Positions 53,563-62,998 of a DNA stretch of 64,000 nucleotides are shown one piece after another. The stretch spans positions 62,001-126,000 of the forward strand of contig CANMLL010000018.1 in NCBI GenBank assembly GCA_947498775.1. The letters run 5' to 3'. The notes beneath the pieces were generated by a model. The model was given only the letters and a program-made list of their open reading frames with translations. It was not told where the DNA came from and made no database searches. The number at the start of each line of letters is the position of its first letter. The first letter of the stretch is position 1. The stretch is from an uncultured Aquimarina sp. Lineage in GTDB: Bacteria > Bacteroidota > Bacteroidia > Flavobacteriales > Flavobacteriaceae. The position numbers and the translations under genes were made by a program.

Positions 53563-54750
53563 ATGACCAAACCGGCCAGTAGACTGTATTTTCTAGATGC
53601 AATACGTGCATTTGCCATAATGATGATGCTACAGGGGCATTTTGTGCATGCGCTTTTAGGCGATACCTACCGGGATGAGAACAGTACTATTTATAGTGTA
53701 TGGGAATATTTCAGGGGAATGACCGCACCTACTTTTTTTACGATTACAGGTTTTATCTTTACCTATTTATTATTAAAACAGAATACAGTTGGATTAGATA
53801 ACCCAAGGGTTTTAAAAGGCATAAAAAGGGCTGTCAAGGTTATTTTTTGGGGATATTTACTCCGCTTAAGCTTCTATGCTGTGTTTAATGGAACTTTAAA
53901 CCCTTCATTTTTTTATGTAGATGTCTTGCAATGTATAGGCACTTCATTGTTGCTCTTGATTGGGGTATATTTGATCTTGTATCGCTATTATAATCAAAGG
54001 TTATTTCAGAATACAATACTGGGATTAGGAATTGCTATTTTTCTTTTGCAACCCGTATATGGTGAGTGTATACTTGATTTTTTACCGCAGACCATTGCAA
54101 ATTACTTTACAAACAAAAATGGATCTATTTTTACATTGCTTCCCTGGTTTGGGTATGTTTGTTTTGGAAGTTTTATGGCGACACTATTTTTAAAATACGG
54201 AAAACATCAGGCTTTCTATACCTATACAGCTATAACACTACTGTCTATTGGATTGATGCTAATCTTCTATTCGTCAAATCTATTCATGTTATTACATGAT
54301 ATTACAGATCTTATGATATTTAGATCAGTGGCATATAATAACTTTTTGTTTATTAGATTAGGAAATGTATGTATTCTTTTTACCATATTTATCTTGTTAA
54401 AAAACTATATGTCGCATCCTGTGATAACCAAGATAGGAGGGAGAACACTTTCTATTTATATCATTCATTTTTTTGTGCTTTACGGAAGCTGGTTCGGGCT
54501 GGGGCTGAATAGTTTTTTCTATCATGATTTATCACCCGTCGAAGTAACAATTGGAGCTTTGTTATTTGTAATGGGGATTTGTGCTTTGGTGTTGTATTAT
54601 TATAAATATGAAGATAAAATAAAGATTCAAATGCAATACGTTTTAGAATCTTTTTATAAAATCATTCATATTAATATACCAGAAGTCTTTTTAAATATTA
54701 AAAATAATATTGCCAAAAAATACAGAAGCATTCTATATACTAGACGATAA
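53563..54750 (+). CDS. Multi-pass membrane protein of the DUF1624/heparan-alpha-glucosaminide N-acetyltransferase-like family
   Basis: A 395-residue protein with about ten helices. RLYFLDAIRAFAIMMMLQGH (family motif with conserved Arg, Asp and His) followed by FRGMTAPTFFTITGFIFTYL, and GGRTLSIYIIHFFVLYGSWF later. Members transfer acyl groups across membranes to sugars in animals; bacterial substrates are unknown. Its leader contains a terminator-like hairpin. Confidence 0.85.
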   Translation: MTKPASRLYFLDAIRAFAIMMMLQGHFVHALLGDTYRDENSTIYSVWEYFRGMTAPTFFTITGFIFTYLLLKQNTVGLDNPRVLKGIKRAVKVIFWGYLLRLSFYAVFNGTLNPSFFYVDVLQCIGTSLLLLIGVYLILYRYYNQRLFQNTILGLGIAIFLLQPVYGECILDFLPQTIANYFTNKNGSIFTLLPWFGYVCFGSFMATLFLKYGKHQAFYTYTAITLLSIGLMLIFYSSNLFMLLHDITDLMIFRSVAYNNFLFIRLGNVCILFTIFILLKNYMSHPVITKIGGRTLSIYIIHFFVLYGSWFGLGLNSFFYHDLSPVEVTIGALLFVMGICALVLYYYKYEDKIKIQMQYVLESFYKIIHINIPEVFLNIKNNIAKKYRSILYTRR

Positions 54751-54845
54751 AAATAGATTTTGATTGACCTTTCTTTATAATTCTTTATTTTTTTATTGGT
54801 TTAAAAATCAGTATCTTATAGTGGTCTAATCAATACTTGTTTGTC

Positions 54846-55268
54846 ATGCCAACTATAAAATCATTGAATAAATGGGCGAATGCACATACGTATTACCCAT
54901 TGGATTTGTTAAGAATTGCTTTAGGTGTATTTTTATTTATAAAGGGAATAAATTTTATCAGTAATAGCCAGATTCTTGTAGACCTTATTAAACCTGTTCA
55001 GAACTTAGCCGGGTCAATGATAATGATCCATTATGTAGCCCCTGCTCATTTAATCGGAGGCATATTAATAGCTTTCGGATTACTTACCAGATGGTCTGTT
55101 ATGGCGCAACTTCCATTATTGATAGGAGCTATCCTTATTAATTTTATTGGTGAAATGAATGCAGCAAACCTTATTATAGCCAGTCTAATATTTCTTCTTT
55201 GCGTATTCTTTTTGTTATATGGATCAGGAAAGCATTCTGTAGATTATTATCTAAAAATGCAACAATAA
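54846..55268 (+). CDS. DoxX-family membrane protein
   Basis: A 140-residue, four-helix protein (YYPLDLLRIALGVFLFIKGI, HLIGGILIAFGLLTRWSVMA, LIIASLIFLLCVFFLLYGSG). The longer frame begins at a TTG; the ATG at 54846 is preferred. It is unrelated in close detail to the other DoxX-type gene at 52.9 kb, so the region holds two separate members. A strong terminator follows. Confidence 0.8.
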   Translation: MPTIKSLNKWANAHTYYPLDLLRIALGVFLFIKGINFISNSQILVDLIKPVQNLAGSMIMIHYVAPAHLIGGILIAFGLLTRWSVMAQLPLLIGAILINFIGEMNAANLIIASLIFLLCVFFLLYGSGKHSVDYYLKMQQ

Positions 55269-55284
55269 ATAAGAAACTTTCAAT

Positions 55285-55331
55285 AAAAAGCATTAAAAAA
55301 CCGCTTGAATAGCGGTTTTTTAATGCTTTTT
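55285..55331. terminator. Strong bidirectional terminator
   Basis: A perfect 20-bp stem (55285-55304 with 55312-55331, including ACCGC/GCGGT) with a seven-base loop. It separates the plus-strand DoxX gene from the minus-strand secreted-protein gene and can serve both. Confidence 0.95.
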
Positions 55332-55346
55332 ATATGCCGGCAGTAT

Positions 55347-55715
55347 TTACCATCCGGATAAACTGGATTTTGTAGAATACACCGGAGCATCTAAATATAT
55401 GGTATCTAATGTTTTATATGAATGAATACCATCTTCAAGCTTAGAAATTCTCTTTTTATTCTTTAAAATTTGTTTCTTTATTTTTTTCCACTCTTTTCTG
55501 CTAAAAAAATGCTTATCTTTTTTAGAGATATTTTCAACAGAGGACTTCAACAATAATCTATCTGCAGCTACTGAAACATCATCAGAACTATATTTTTTTT
55601 CCTGAATTTGATTATCAATGGTTTTTACAGAAGAAAGGTCGCTTTTAAAATCCTGACCATGTGAAATACCACAAATGCACAGTAGTACGATAAGCATTAA
55701 AACTTTTAATTTCAT
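55347..55715 (-). CDS. Small basic secreted protein of unknown function
   Basis: A 122-residue protein with a signal peptide (MKLKVLMLIVLLCICGISHG) and a lysine-rich helical middle (FFSRKEWKKIKKQILKNKKR). No recognised domain. The C-terminus (APVYSTKSSLSGW) lacks a typical T9SS sorting signal. The following 285 bp up to metK (55716-56000) hold nothing recognisable. Confidence 0.65.
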   Translation of the reverse strand: MKLKVLMLIVLLCICGISHGQDFKSDLSSVKTIDNQIQEKKYSSDDVSVAADRLLLKSSVENISKKDKHFFSRKEWKKIKKQILKNKKRISKLEDGIHSYKTLDTIYLDAPVYSTKSSLSGW

Positions 55716-56000
55716 TTCCCTAAATTTTGATAAGTGTATGATACTTTTTTACATTTTTCTTTTAAGAATCGTAGTATAATATTTCCCAAACAATTATACT
55801 TTAAAAACTCAAAAAAAAGTAATATTCACTCCCCGATATGTTATATTATATATCTGAATATTAACGGTATAAAAATAAGAATAATACTTGATTTAGTGAT
55901 ACGGAAAAACCGCAATTTTTTAGGGTAGTATTCAAAAATCGATATAAGGTTTATAAAATCAGACGAAATGAATAATACCTCGTTTTCAATCAATTAATGA

Positions 56001-57257
56001 TTATAGATTAAATGCCTTTTTTACGGCATCTACATGATCAAGTTTTTCCCAGGTAAAAAGTTCTACTTCTTTTTCTATTTTGCCAGAATACGGACTTTCA
56101 AAAACTTTAGTAACGGTTCGGGATTCTTTGCCCATATGACCATAAGCTGCGGTTTCCAAATAAATTGGATTACGCAACTTAAGACGTTTTTCTATAGCCG
56201 CAGGACGCATATCAAAAATTTCCCCTACCTTTTTTGCAATTTCGCCATCTGATAATTCCAATAAGCTACTACCATGGGTGTCTACAAAAATCGAGGTAGG
56301 TTCTACTACACCAATCGCATAGGAGACTTGCACCAAAACCTCACTTGCAACGCCTGCAGCAACCAGGTTTTTTGCAATATGCCTAGAGGCATATGCTGCA
56401 GATCGATCTACTTTACTAGGGTCTTTTCCAGAAAAAGCACCTCCGCCATGAGCTCCTTTACCTCCATAAGTGTCAACAATAATTTTTCTTCCCGTTAGAC
56501 CAGTGTCGCCATGAGGTCCGCCGATTACAAATTTTCCGGTTGGATTGATATGGTAAGTTATTTTATCATTGAATAACTTTTGAACATACTCGGGTAATTG
56601 AGCTATCACCCTGGGCATTAAAATAGAAATGATGTCATTCTTAATTTTTTTAAGCATAACATCGTCACTACTATCAAAATCATCATGTTGTGTAGAAACC
56701 ACAATGGCAACAATTCTTTGTGGGATATTGTCATCACTATATTCGATAGTAACCTGGCTTTTAGAATCAGGACGCAAATATGGGATTTCATTACCTTCAC
56801 GTCTCAGATTTGCCAATTCGATCAGGATCTTATGAGAGATGTCAAGTGCTAGAGGCATGTAGTTTGCCGTTTCACTAGTTGCATATCCAAACATCATACC
56901 TTGATCTCCTGCTCCTTGCTCTTCTTTACTTTCACGATCCACCCCTTGATTAATGTCTTGAGATTGTTCATGAATTAAAGAAATTACACCGCAAGAGTCT
57001 CCGCTAAACTGATAGGCACCCTTAGTATATCCTATTTTATTGATTACTTCTCTGGCAATATGTTGTACATCGAGATATGTTTTGGATTTTACTTCGCCAG
57101 CTAATACCACCTGACCGGTGGTAACTAAAGTTTCGCAAGCTACTTTCGAATTTGGATCAAAAGCTAAAAAATTGTCTAATAGCGCATCACTAATTTGATC
57201 TGCTACCTTATCCGGATGTCCTTCAGATACACTTTCTGAAGTAAATAAATATGCCAT
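56001..57257 (-). CDS. metK: S-adenosylmethionine synthetase
   Basis: A 418-residue MetK that makes SAM from methionine and ATP. MAYLFTSESVSEGHPDKVAD begins the catalytic N-terminal domain; GAGDQGMMFGYATSET and GGGAFSGKDPSKVDRSAAYA are the diagnostic signatures. The in-frame extension to 57341 lacks conserved residues, so the ATG at 57257 is chosen. It is divergent from the SAM-riboswitch-controlled met operon and has a long leader of its own. Confidence 0.97.
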   Translation of the reverse strand: MAYLFTSESVSEGHPDKVADQISDALLDNFLAFDPNSKVACETLVTTGQVVLAGEVKSKTYLDVQHIAREVINKIGYTKGAYQFSGDSCGVISLIHEQSQDINQGVDRESKEEQGAGDQGMMFGYATSETANYMPLALDISHKILIELANLRREGNEIPYLRPDSKSQVTIEYSDDNIPQRIVAIVVSTQHDDFDSSDDVMLKKIKNDIISILMPRVIAQLPEYVQKLFNDKITYHINPTGKFVIGGPHGDTGLTGRKIIVDTYGGKGAHGGGAFSGKDPSKVDRSAAYASRHIAKNLVAAGVASEVLVQVSYAIGVVEPTSIFVDTHGSSLLELSDGEIAKKVGEIFDMRPAAIEKRLKLRNPIYLETAAYGHMGKESRTVTKVFESPYSGKIEKEVELFTWEKLDHVDAVKKAFNL

Positions 57258-57350
57258 TCTAAATTGTTTTATCTTGGATAATAAGACGAGATTGCAATAC
57301 GAAGCTTTCGATAAAATAATCTTTTCGAACTGCTTTAGCATTTATAAAAG

Positions 57351-57392
57351 CTGAACTCACTAAAATATAGCTGTTTACCAATAAAAGTTCAG
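57351..57392 (-). promoter_or_regulatory. Structured leader of metK
   Basis: CTGAACT (57351-57357) and AGTTCAG (57386-57392) can form a 7-bp stem in the leader RNA, which is about 175 nt long if transcription starts near 57432. Not a recognisable SAM-I fold. Confidence 0.35.
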
Positions 57393-57438
57393 TGTGCAGG
57401 GTTGCAATCAGTCAAATCTATCCCCAAAAATATTTCGG

Positions 57439-57446
57439 CAAAGGTA
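57439..57446 (-). promoter_or_regulatory. -7 promoter element of metK
   Basis: TACCTTTG on the minus strand, a perfect TAnnTTTG match about 182 bp before the metK ATG. Confidence 0.45.
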
Positions 57447-57553
57447 AAAAAAATGATAATATTCTAAAGGATTTAACGTATCATTAATTTTCTTTAATTA
57501 TACAGTGTTCATTTATTGCTTATTTTCTGAAAAAGACAATTTTATAAGGAAAC

Positions 57554-57585
57554 TTGTTGTGGTAAGAAAATAATTACTAGTTTTG
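57554..57585 (+). promoter_or_regulatory. Promoter of the met operon
   Basis: TTGTTG at 57554-57559 and TAGTTTTG at 57578-57585 (perfect TAnnTTTG), spacer 18-21 bp. Transcription would start near 57592, about 20 nt ahead of the riboswitch. Confidence 0.65.
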
Positions 57586-57612
57586 TCTCAAGTTTCTTAT
57601 ACATTTTTAGAT

Positions 57613-57718
57613 AGTTATTAAGAAAGGTGGAGGGAATAGACCCTGTGAAACCTTAGCAACCCTTTATTAGTAAAGAAGGTGCTAAATTCTAATCCCAATG
57701 AGTTGGGAAAAGATAACT
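57613..57718 (+). promoter_or_regulatory. SAM-I riboswitch (S-box) aptamer
   Basis: The conserved S-box order is present: P1 arms AGTTAT (57613) and ATAACT (57713-57718), the GAGGGA-like GGTGGAGGGA, CCCTGTGAAACC, TTAGCAACC, the AAGGTGCTAA core and a hairpin with CCCAATGAGTTGGG. In SAM-I RNAs these elements form the ligand pocket and the pseudoknot. Binding of SAM stabilises P1 and lowers expression of the downstream genes for methionine synthesis. Confidence 0.93.
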
Positions 57719-57722
57719 TAAC

Positions 57723-57761
57723 ATAATTACATTTCTGTAATTGTAGTTTCCTTTCTTTTTA
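57723..57761 (+). terminator. Candidate expression-platform terminator of the SAM riboswitch
   Basis: AATTACA-TTTC-TGTAATT hairpin (57725-57742, extendable by two pairs) followed by a T/C-rich tract ending CTTTCTTTTT, immediately behind P1. It could be the OFF-state terminator; the stem is AT-rich and weak. Confidence 0.5.
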
Positions 57762-57844
57762 ATCTTCTATGGCCATTCACTAAGTACTAAGGTGTTTGAT
57801 GTATTTGAGTTTTTATTAAGTATTAAAATTTAAATTAGAAAATT

Positions 57845-59134
57845 ATGAGCACTCAAAAATTTGCAACAGGAGCTTTGCATGCGGGTCATGATGTAACTGC
57901 AAATGGCGGAACAAGGGCAGTTCCTATTTATCAAACAACATCCTATGTTTTTAATAATGCAGATCATGCTGCAAACCTGTTTAGTCTGTCAGAATCCGGG
58001 TTTATCTATACCAGACTGAACAACCCAACCAATGATATACTAGAACAACGTCTTGCTGTGCTAGAAGGCGGTATTGCCGCAGTAGTAACGGCATCAGGAA
58101 CAGCAGCAATTAATACAACACTACTAACTTTATTAAAAGCTGGAGACCATATCGTTGCATCTAGTAGCCTGTATGGGGGGACTTACAATCTCCTGAATGT
58201 TACTTTACCTAGATTTGGGATTACTACTACATTTGTAGATCCGTCTGACACCAAGAATTTTAAAAATGCAGTACAAGAGAATACACGGGTATTTTTTGTT
58301 GAATCGTTAGGAAATCCAAAGTTGGATGTGTTAGATTTGAAAGTCATTTCAGAGGAGGCTAAAACATATAAAGTACCACTTATCGTTGACAATACCGTGG
58401 CAACTCCCGCATTGCTTAACCCTATAGAATATGGAGCTAATATCGTAATACATTCCCTTACAAAGTATATCAGTGGAAACGGAACATCATTGGGAGGAGT
58501 GATTATCGATGCAGGGACTTTTGATTGGTCTAATGGTAAGTTCCCAGAATTTACAGAGCCTTCTGCGGGATATCATGGTTTGGTATATCACGATGCTCTT
58601 GGACCGGCTGCATTTATTGCAAAAGCAAGAATAGAAGGATTACGAGATCATGGTGCGGCGTTAAGCCCGTTTAATGCCTTTCAAATTTTACAAGGTTTAG
58701 AAACCTTAGAAATTAGAATCAAAAAACATAGTGAAAATGCATTAGAGCTTGCAAAATGGCTCGAAAAACAAGAAGAAGTAACCTGGGTTAAATATCCTGG
58801 TCTAGAAAATGATGCTTACTATTCGTTGGCCAAAGAATATTTGCCTAAAGGGCAAAGCGGTATTATAACCTTTGGAGTAAAAGGAGGTTTCGATTCTGCC
58901 AAAACGGTGGCCGATGAAACCAAAATATTCTCGTTATTGGCAAATATTGGGGATTCAAAATCTTTAATTATTCATCCAGCTAGTACCACACATCAACAGC
59001 TTACCGAGCAACAGCAAGAATCAACCGGTGTTACCCAGGATTTAATTAGGTTATCGGTAGGATTAGAGGATATAGAAGATCTAAAGACAGATCTGAAAGC
59101 TGCTTTTGCAGAGGTGAGCGAGAAAGTTAAATAA
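57845..59134 (+). CDS. metY: O-acetylhomoserine sulfhydrylase
   Basis: A 429-residue PLP enzyme of the Cys/Met metabolism family that makes homocysteine directly from O-acetylhomoserine and sulfide. GALHAGHDVTANGGTRAVPI and QTTSYVFNNADHAANLFSL open it; the PLP lysine is in IHSLTKYISGNGTSLGG; the SIGDSKSLIIHPAS-like segment ANIGDSKSLIIHPASTTHQQ is diagnostic of MetY. It is the first gene after the riboswitch and is followed by metX after 19 bp, the enzyme that makes its substrate. Confidence 0.96.
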   Translation: MSTQKFATGALHAGHDVTANGGTRAVPIYQTTSYVFNNADHAANLFSLSESGFIYTRLNNPTNDILEQRLAVLEGGIAAVVTASGTAAINTTLLTLLKAGDHIVASSSLYGGTYNLLNVTLPRFGITTTFVDPSDTKNFKNAVQENTRVFFVESLGNPKLDVLDLKVISEEAKTYKVPLIVDNTVATPALLNPIEYGANIVIHSLTKYISGNGTSLGGVIIDAGTFDWSNGKFPEFTEPSAGYHGLVYHDALGPAAFIAKARIEGLRDHGAALSPFNAFQILQGLETLEIRIKKHSENALELAKWLEKQEEVTWVKYPGLENDAYYSLAKEYLPKGQSGIITFGVKGGFDSAKTVADETKIFSLLANIGDSKSLIIHPASTTHQQLTEQQQESTGVTQDLIRLSVGLEDIEDLKTDLKAAFAEVSEKVK

Positions 59135-59153
59135 TTAAGTAGAGATCTTCTTT

Positions 59154-60116
59154 ATGCTTCAAAGAATAGACATTTCAAACTTTGCTACGGTAAAGGGGGA
59201 GTATATAAATACTATTCCATTAACGTTTGAAACCTTTGGTAAACCTTTATTCGAGGCGCCTATCGTATTGGTGAATCATGCACTTACTGGAAATTCAACC
59301 GTATATGGTGAAAATGGTTGGTGGAACGGCCTGATTGGAGAGAGTAAATGCATAGACACTAATCGATATACGGTGCTATCTTTTAATATACCTGGAAATG
59401 GATATGATGGAGTTGAAGAAAATCTGATTAATGATTACAAAACATTTAGCGCAAGAGATATTGCTGCAATTTTTTTAAGAGGTCTAGAAATTCTGAGAAT
59501 AGAAAGTTTATACGCAGTTATAGGTGGATCTGTAGGTGGCGGTATTGCCTGGGAACTAGCTGCGATAAAGCCTGGTCTAATTAAACATTTGATACCTGTT
59601 GCATGTGATTGGAAGTCGACCGATTGGTTAAAAGCAAATTGCCTGGTTCAGGAACAAATATTGCTAAACTCAAATAATCCTGTACATGACGCTAGATTGC
59701 ATGCAATGTTAATTTATAGATCTCCCCAATCGTTCAAACAAAAATTTGATCGTACCTATAATGATGAAAAAGATATGTTTAATATCGAGAGCTGGCTCTT
59801 ACATCATGGAGAAAAACTGAACAAGCGATTCAGTTTATCTGCGTATAAAGAACTTAATTATATCTTGGCAAATATTGATATTACTGCTCAAAGAGAAGGG
59901 TTTCTGGAAGTAGTACAGGAGATTGAGTCCAATATCCACATTATAAGCGTGGATTCTGATGTGTTTTTTACAGAAGCTGAAGATAAAATTACATATCAGG
60001 AACTAAAAAAAGTGAAACAAAATGTTACTCATGGGATTATCAACTCGATTCATGGACACGATGCTTTTTTAATAGAATTTGAACAGCTTAGCGAATTGTT
60101 GAAAGGTGTTTTTTAA
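59154..60116 (+). CDS. metX: Homoserine O-acetyltransferase
   Basis: A 320-residue alpha/beta-hydrolase-fold acyltransferase. NHALTGNSTVYGENGWWNGL is the oxyanion/acyl region, the nucleophile is in VIGGSVGGGIAWELA, the acid in SVDSDVFFTEAED and the histidine in SIHGHDAFLIEFE. It is shorter than the proteobacterial enzyme (about 370), as usual in flavobacteria. Whether acetyl or succinyl is transferred is inferred from the MetY partner. Confidence 0.92.
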   Translation: MLQRIDISNFATVKGEYINTIPLTFETFGKPLFEAPIVLVNHALTGNSTVYGENGWWNGLIGESKCIDTNRYTVLSFNIPGNGYDGVEENLINDYKTFSARDIAAIFLRGLEILRIESLYAVIGGSVGGGIAWELAAIKPGLIKHLIPVACDWKSTDWLKANCLVQEQILLNSNNPVHDARLHAMLIYRSPQSFKQKFDRTYNDEKDMFNIESWLLHHGEKLNKRFSLSAYKELNYILANIDITAQREGFLEVVQEIESNIHIISVDSDVFFTEAEDKITYQELKKVKQNVTHGIINSIHGHDAFLIEFEQLSELLKGVF

Positions 60117-60128
60117 AAGGAAAGAAAA

Positions 60129-62543
60129 ATGAAAGTTTTAAAATTTGGAGGAAAATCATTGGCCAACGGAAAAGGAATTGATACCGTTGTGGATATCATT
60201 CATAATAAAGTTAGAAACGGAGAAAAAATAACCGTTGTACTTTCTGCACGAGGAAATACGACCAATGAACTTGAAGAAATTCTTGAAAAAGCAAGTAAAA
60301 ATGAAGACTACAAAGAGCAATTAAAAGCATTTAAGAAATATCAGATAGAAGATTTTCGAAGTGTTGATTTTGATAATGAGTTTAAAACCCTGGATAAACT
60401 TTTTGAAGGAGTTTCCTTATTGGGTGATTATAGTAAAAGAATAAAAGATCAGGTCCTGTCTCAAGGAGAGGTGATTTCGGCTAAATTGTTAACACAATTA
60501 CTTCGGGAGAAAAACATAAAGGCTAATTTCACAGATAGTCGAGAACTGATTAAAACAGATGGGCGATTTGGCGATGCACAACCGTTAAACAAATTATCCA
60601 AAGAGAATGTAATTAATCATTTTCAGAAATATAATGGAAGCACGGTGAATGTAGTAACTGGTTTTATAGCATCAAATACCAAAAATGAAACCACAACCCT
60701 GGGAAGAAATGGTAGCAATTATACGGCCTCATTACTGGCTAATTATTTAGAGGCCGAAGAACTTCAGAATTATACGCATGTAAATGGGATTTACACTGCT
60801 AATCCCGATTTAGTGCCAGATGCAAAAAAAATCGAAAAACTTTCGTTTAATGAAGCTAACGAATTGGCGTATTTTGGAGCAAATATTTTACATGCAAAAA
60901 CTATTATTCCGTTAATAGAAAAGAAAATACCACTACGTATCTTAAATACGTTTGATTCTAATGGTAACGGAACATTAATTACTTCTGAAGCAAGCGAGAA
61001 AGGAATAAAATCACTTTCGGTATTAGAAAATGTGGCATTGATCAACCTCAAAGGTAGAGGGCTTCTAGGAAAAGTAGGGGTTGATGCCAGAATATTTAGA
61101 GCGTTGGCACATAAGAATATCAGTGTAAGTATTATCTCGCAAGGTTCCTCAGAGCGGGGTATTGGATTCGTAGTAGATGCTGATAAGGCAAAGGAAGCAA
61201 AAGATGTGCTGCAACAAGAATTTGAGGCCGATTTTTATAAACGCGATGTAAGTGCTATTTCAATTGAAGACGACGTATCGGTTATTTCAATCATAGGGCA
61301 GGATTTAAGTACTTTTCATAAACCCTATAATGCCTTGATCAAAAATCAAATAGTGCCCTTGTTGTTTAATAATACGGTTAGTGGTAAAAATGTGAGTCTG
61401 GTTGTTAGAAAAAGACAATTGCATAGGGCCTTAAATGTAATTCATGGTGAGATTTTCGAAATTTCAAAAAAGGTGAACATTGCCATATTTGGTCACGGAC
61501 TGGTAGGAGGGACTTTGATTGATCAAGTTTTACAGTCTGCATCACAAATTGAAAAAAGAAAGCAGATAAAACTGAATATTTTTGCAGTAGCGAATTCTAA
61601 AAAAGTAGTATTTACCAAAAATGGACTAGATGTAGATTGGCAAACAAAAATTGAACAAGAAGGTAAGCCTTATGTGCTAGAAGATATCATCAAATTTGCA
61701 GATAAGCATCATCTTGAAAACTTAATTGCGATTGATAATACTGCTAGCGAAGCGTTTACCAAGAATTATATCAATTTGGTAAAGCATGGTTTTGATCTGG
61801 TGTCCTCTAATAAAGTTGCCAATACGTTGAGTTTTGATTTTTATAAAGAGCTGCGTATAAAACTTGAAGAAAATCAAAAACAATATTTGTATGAAACCAA
61901 TGTAGGAGCTGGGCTTCCGTTGATTGATACTATCAAGTTATTACACTTGTCTGGAGAAAATATCACAAGAATCAAAGGAGTTTTTTCAGGAACCTTGAGT
62001 TATTTATTTAATACATTTTCTGCTGAAGAAAGACCGTTTAGTGAAGTGTTACAAGAAGCAATTGATAAAGGTTTTACAGAACCAGATCCTAGAGAAGATC
62101 TTTGTGGTAATGATGTGGGCAGAAAATTGTTAATCCTAGCTCGCGAACTGGATCTAGGCAATGAGTTTGATGACGTAAATATTCATAATCTTATTCCCGA
62201 AAACCTAAGAGAAGGAGAAGCTTCTTCGTTCTTAGAAAGACTAGGCGAATTGGATGAAGTATATCAAAAAGTTAAGGAAGAACAAAAACCAGATTGTGTT
62301 TTGAGGTATATTGGTGATCTTTGGGGTGATTTATCACAAGAAAAAGGAAATCTGGATGTAAAACTGGTTTCGGTTCCAAAAAGTAGTGCGTTAGGACAGG
62401 TAAAAGGATCCGACTCAATCTTTGAGATTTATACCGAGTCCTATGGAGATCAGCCTATAGTTATACAAGGAGCGGGAGCAGGTGCAGCAGTTACGGCCAG
62501 AGGGGTTTTTGGCGATATATTGAGATTAGCAGATAAAGCATAA
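60129..62543 (+). CDS. thrA: Bifunctional aspartate kinase/homoserine dehydrogenase
   Basis: An 804-residue fusion. Residues about 1-290 are the aspartokinase (VLKFGGKSLANGKG, NYTASLLANYLEAEELQNYT), then two ACT-type regulatory modules (VALINLKGRGLLGKVGVDAR; VISIIGQDLSTFH), then from about 450 the homoserine dehydrogenase with NAD(P)-binding VNIAIFGHGLVGGTL and ETNVGAGLPLIDTIKLLHLS. It supplies homoserine for metX next door, so the entire branch is under the riboswitch. A separate thr-operon copy is likely elsewhere. Confidence 0.96.
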   Translation: MKVLKFGGKSLANGKGIDTVVDIIHNKVRNGEKITVVLSARGNTTNELEEILEKASKNEDYKEQLKAFKKYQIEDFRSVDFDNEFKTLDKLFEGVSLLGDYSKRIKDQVLSQGEVISAKLLTQLLREKNIKANFTDSRELIKTDGRFGDAQPLNKLSKENVINHFQKYNGSTVNVVTGFIASNTKNETTTLGRNGSNYTASLLANYLEAEELQNYTHVNGIYTANPDLVPDAKKIEKLSFNEANELAYFGANILHAKTIIPLIEKKIPLRILNTFDSNGNGTLITSEASEKGIKSLSVLENVALINLKGRGLLGKVGVDARIFRALAHKNISVSIISQGSSERGIGFVVDADKAKEAKDVLQQEFEADFYKRDVSAISIEDDVSVISIIGQDLSTFHKPYNALIKNQIVPLLFNNTVSGKNVSLVVRKRQLHRALNVIHGEIFEISKKVNIAIFGHGLVGGTLIDQVLQSASQIEKRKQIKLNIFAVANSKKVVFTKNGLDVDWQTKIEQEGKPYVLEDIIKFADKHHLENLIAIDNTASEAFTKNYINLVKHGFDLVSSNKVANTLSFDFYKELRIKLEENQKQYLYETNVGAGLPLIDTIKLLHLSGENITRIKGVFSGTLSYLFNTFSAEERPFSEVLQEAIDKGFTEPDPREDLCGNDVGRKLLILARELDLGNEFDDVNIHNLIPENLREGEASSFLERLGELDEVYQKVKEEQKPDCVLRYIGDLWGDLSQEKGNLDVKLVSVPKSSALGQVKGSDSIFEIYTESYGDQPIVIQGAGAGAAVTARGVFGDILRLADKA

Positions 62544-62572
62544 AAAAGAATAGTTTTTAGAAAAAATAAATA

Positions 62573-62998
62573 ATGAAAATACAACTTAAAAGAATAGACA
62601 ACGATTATCATTTCGAATTAAAAAATGAAAGAGGTCATATCACCCATATTGATAGCAAGGCCGAAGTAGGAGGGCATGATTTGGCTCCTAGTCCAATGGA
62701 ATATGTCCTTATGGGGGTTGCGGGTTGTAGTGCTATTGATGTAATTTCAATTCTTAAAAAACAGAGACAGGAAATAACAGATTATAGAGCCGAAGTAAAT
62801 GGTGCCCGTGTAGAAATTGATGGGGCAAAACCTTTTAAAGAAATTGATGTTATCGTATATCTAGAAGGAAATATTGCTCCAGAAAAAGCCAAAAGAGCTG
62901 CACAGTTGTCTTTTGAGAAATATTGTTCTGTATCAAAAACTTTAGAACCAACAGCCAAAATAAAATATAAAGTGGTTGTTAATAATGAAGAAGTATGA
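62573..62998 (+). CDS. OsmC/Ohr-family protein
   Basis: A 141-residue OsmC-like thiol-dependent peroxidase or redox protein. GGHDLAPSPMEYVLMGVAGC with the reactive cysteine and later EKYCSVSKTLEP with a second cysteine are the typical features. Members reduce organic hydroperoxides or act in sulfur metabolism. In this operon between thrA and a transsulfuration enzyme, a role in sulfide or persulfide handling is possible. Its TGA overlaps the next ATG by four bases. Confidence 0.9.
   Translation: MKIQLKRIDNDYHFELKNERGHITHIDSKAEVGGHDLAPSPMEYVLMGVAGCSAIDVISILKKQRQEITDYRAEVNGARVEIDGAKPFKEIDVIVYLEGNIAPEKAKRAAQLSFEKYCSVSKTLEPTAKIKYKVVVNNEEV

Noticed and set aside
57258..57446. Second SAM-I riboswitch for metK
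   Set aside because: None of the conserved S-box blocks is present on the minus strand; only an unassigned stem remains.
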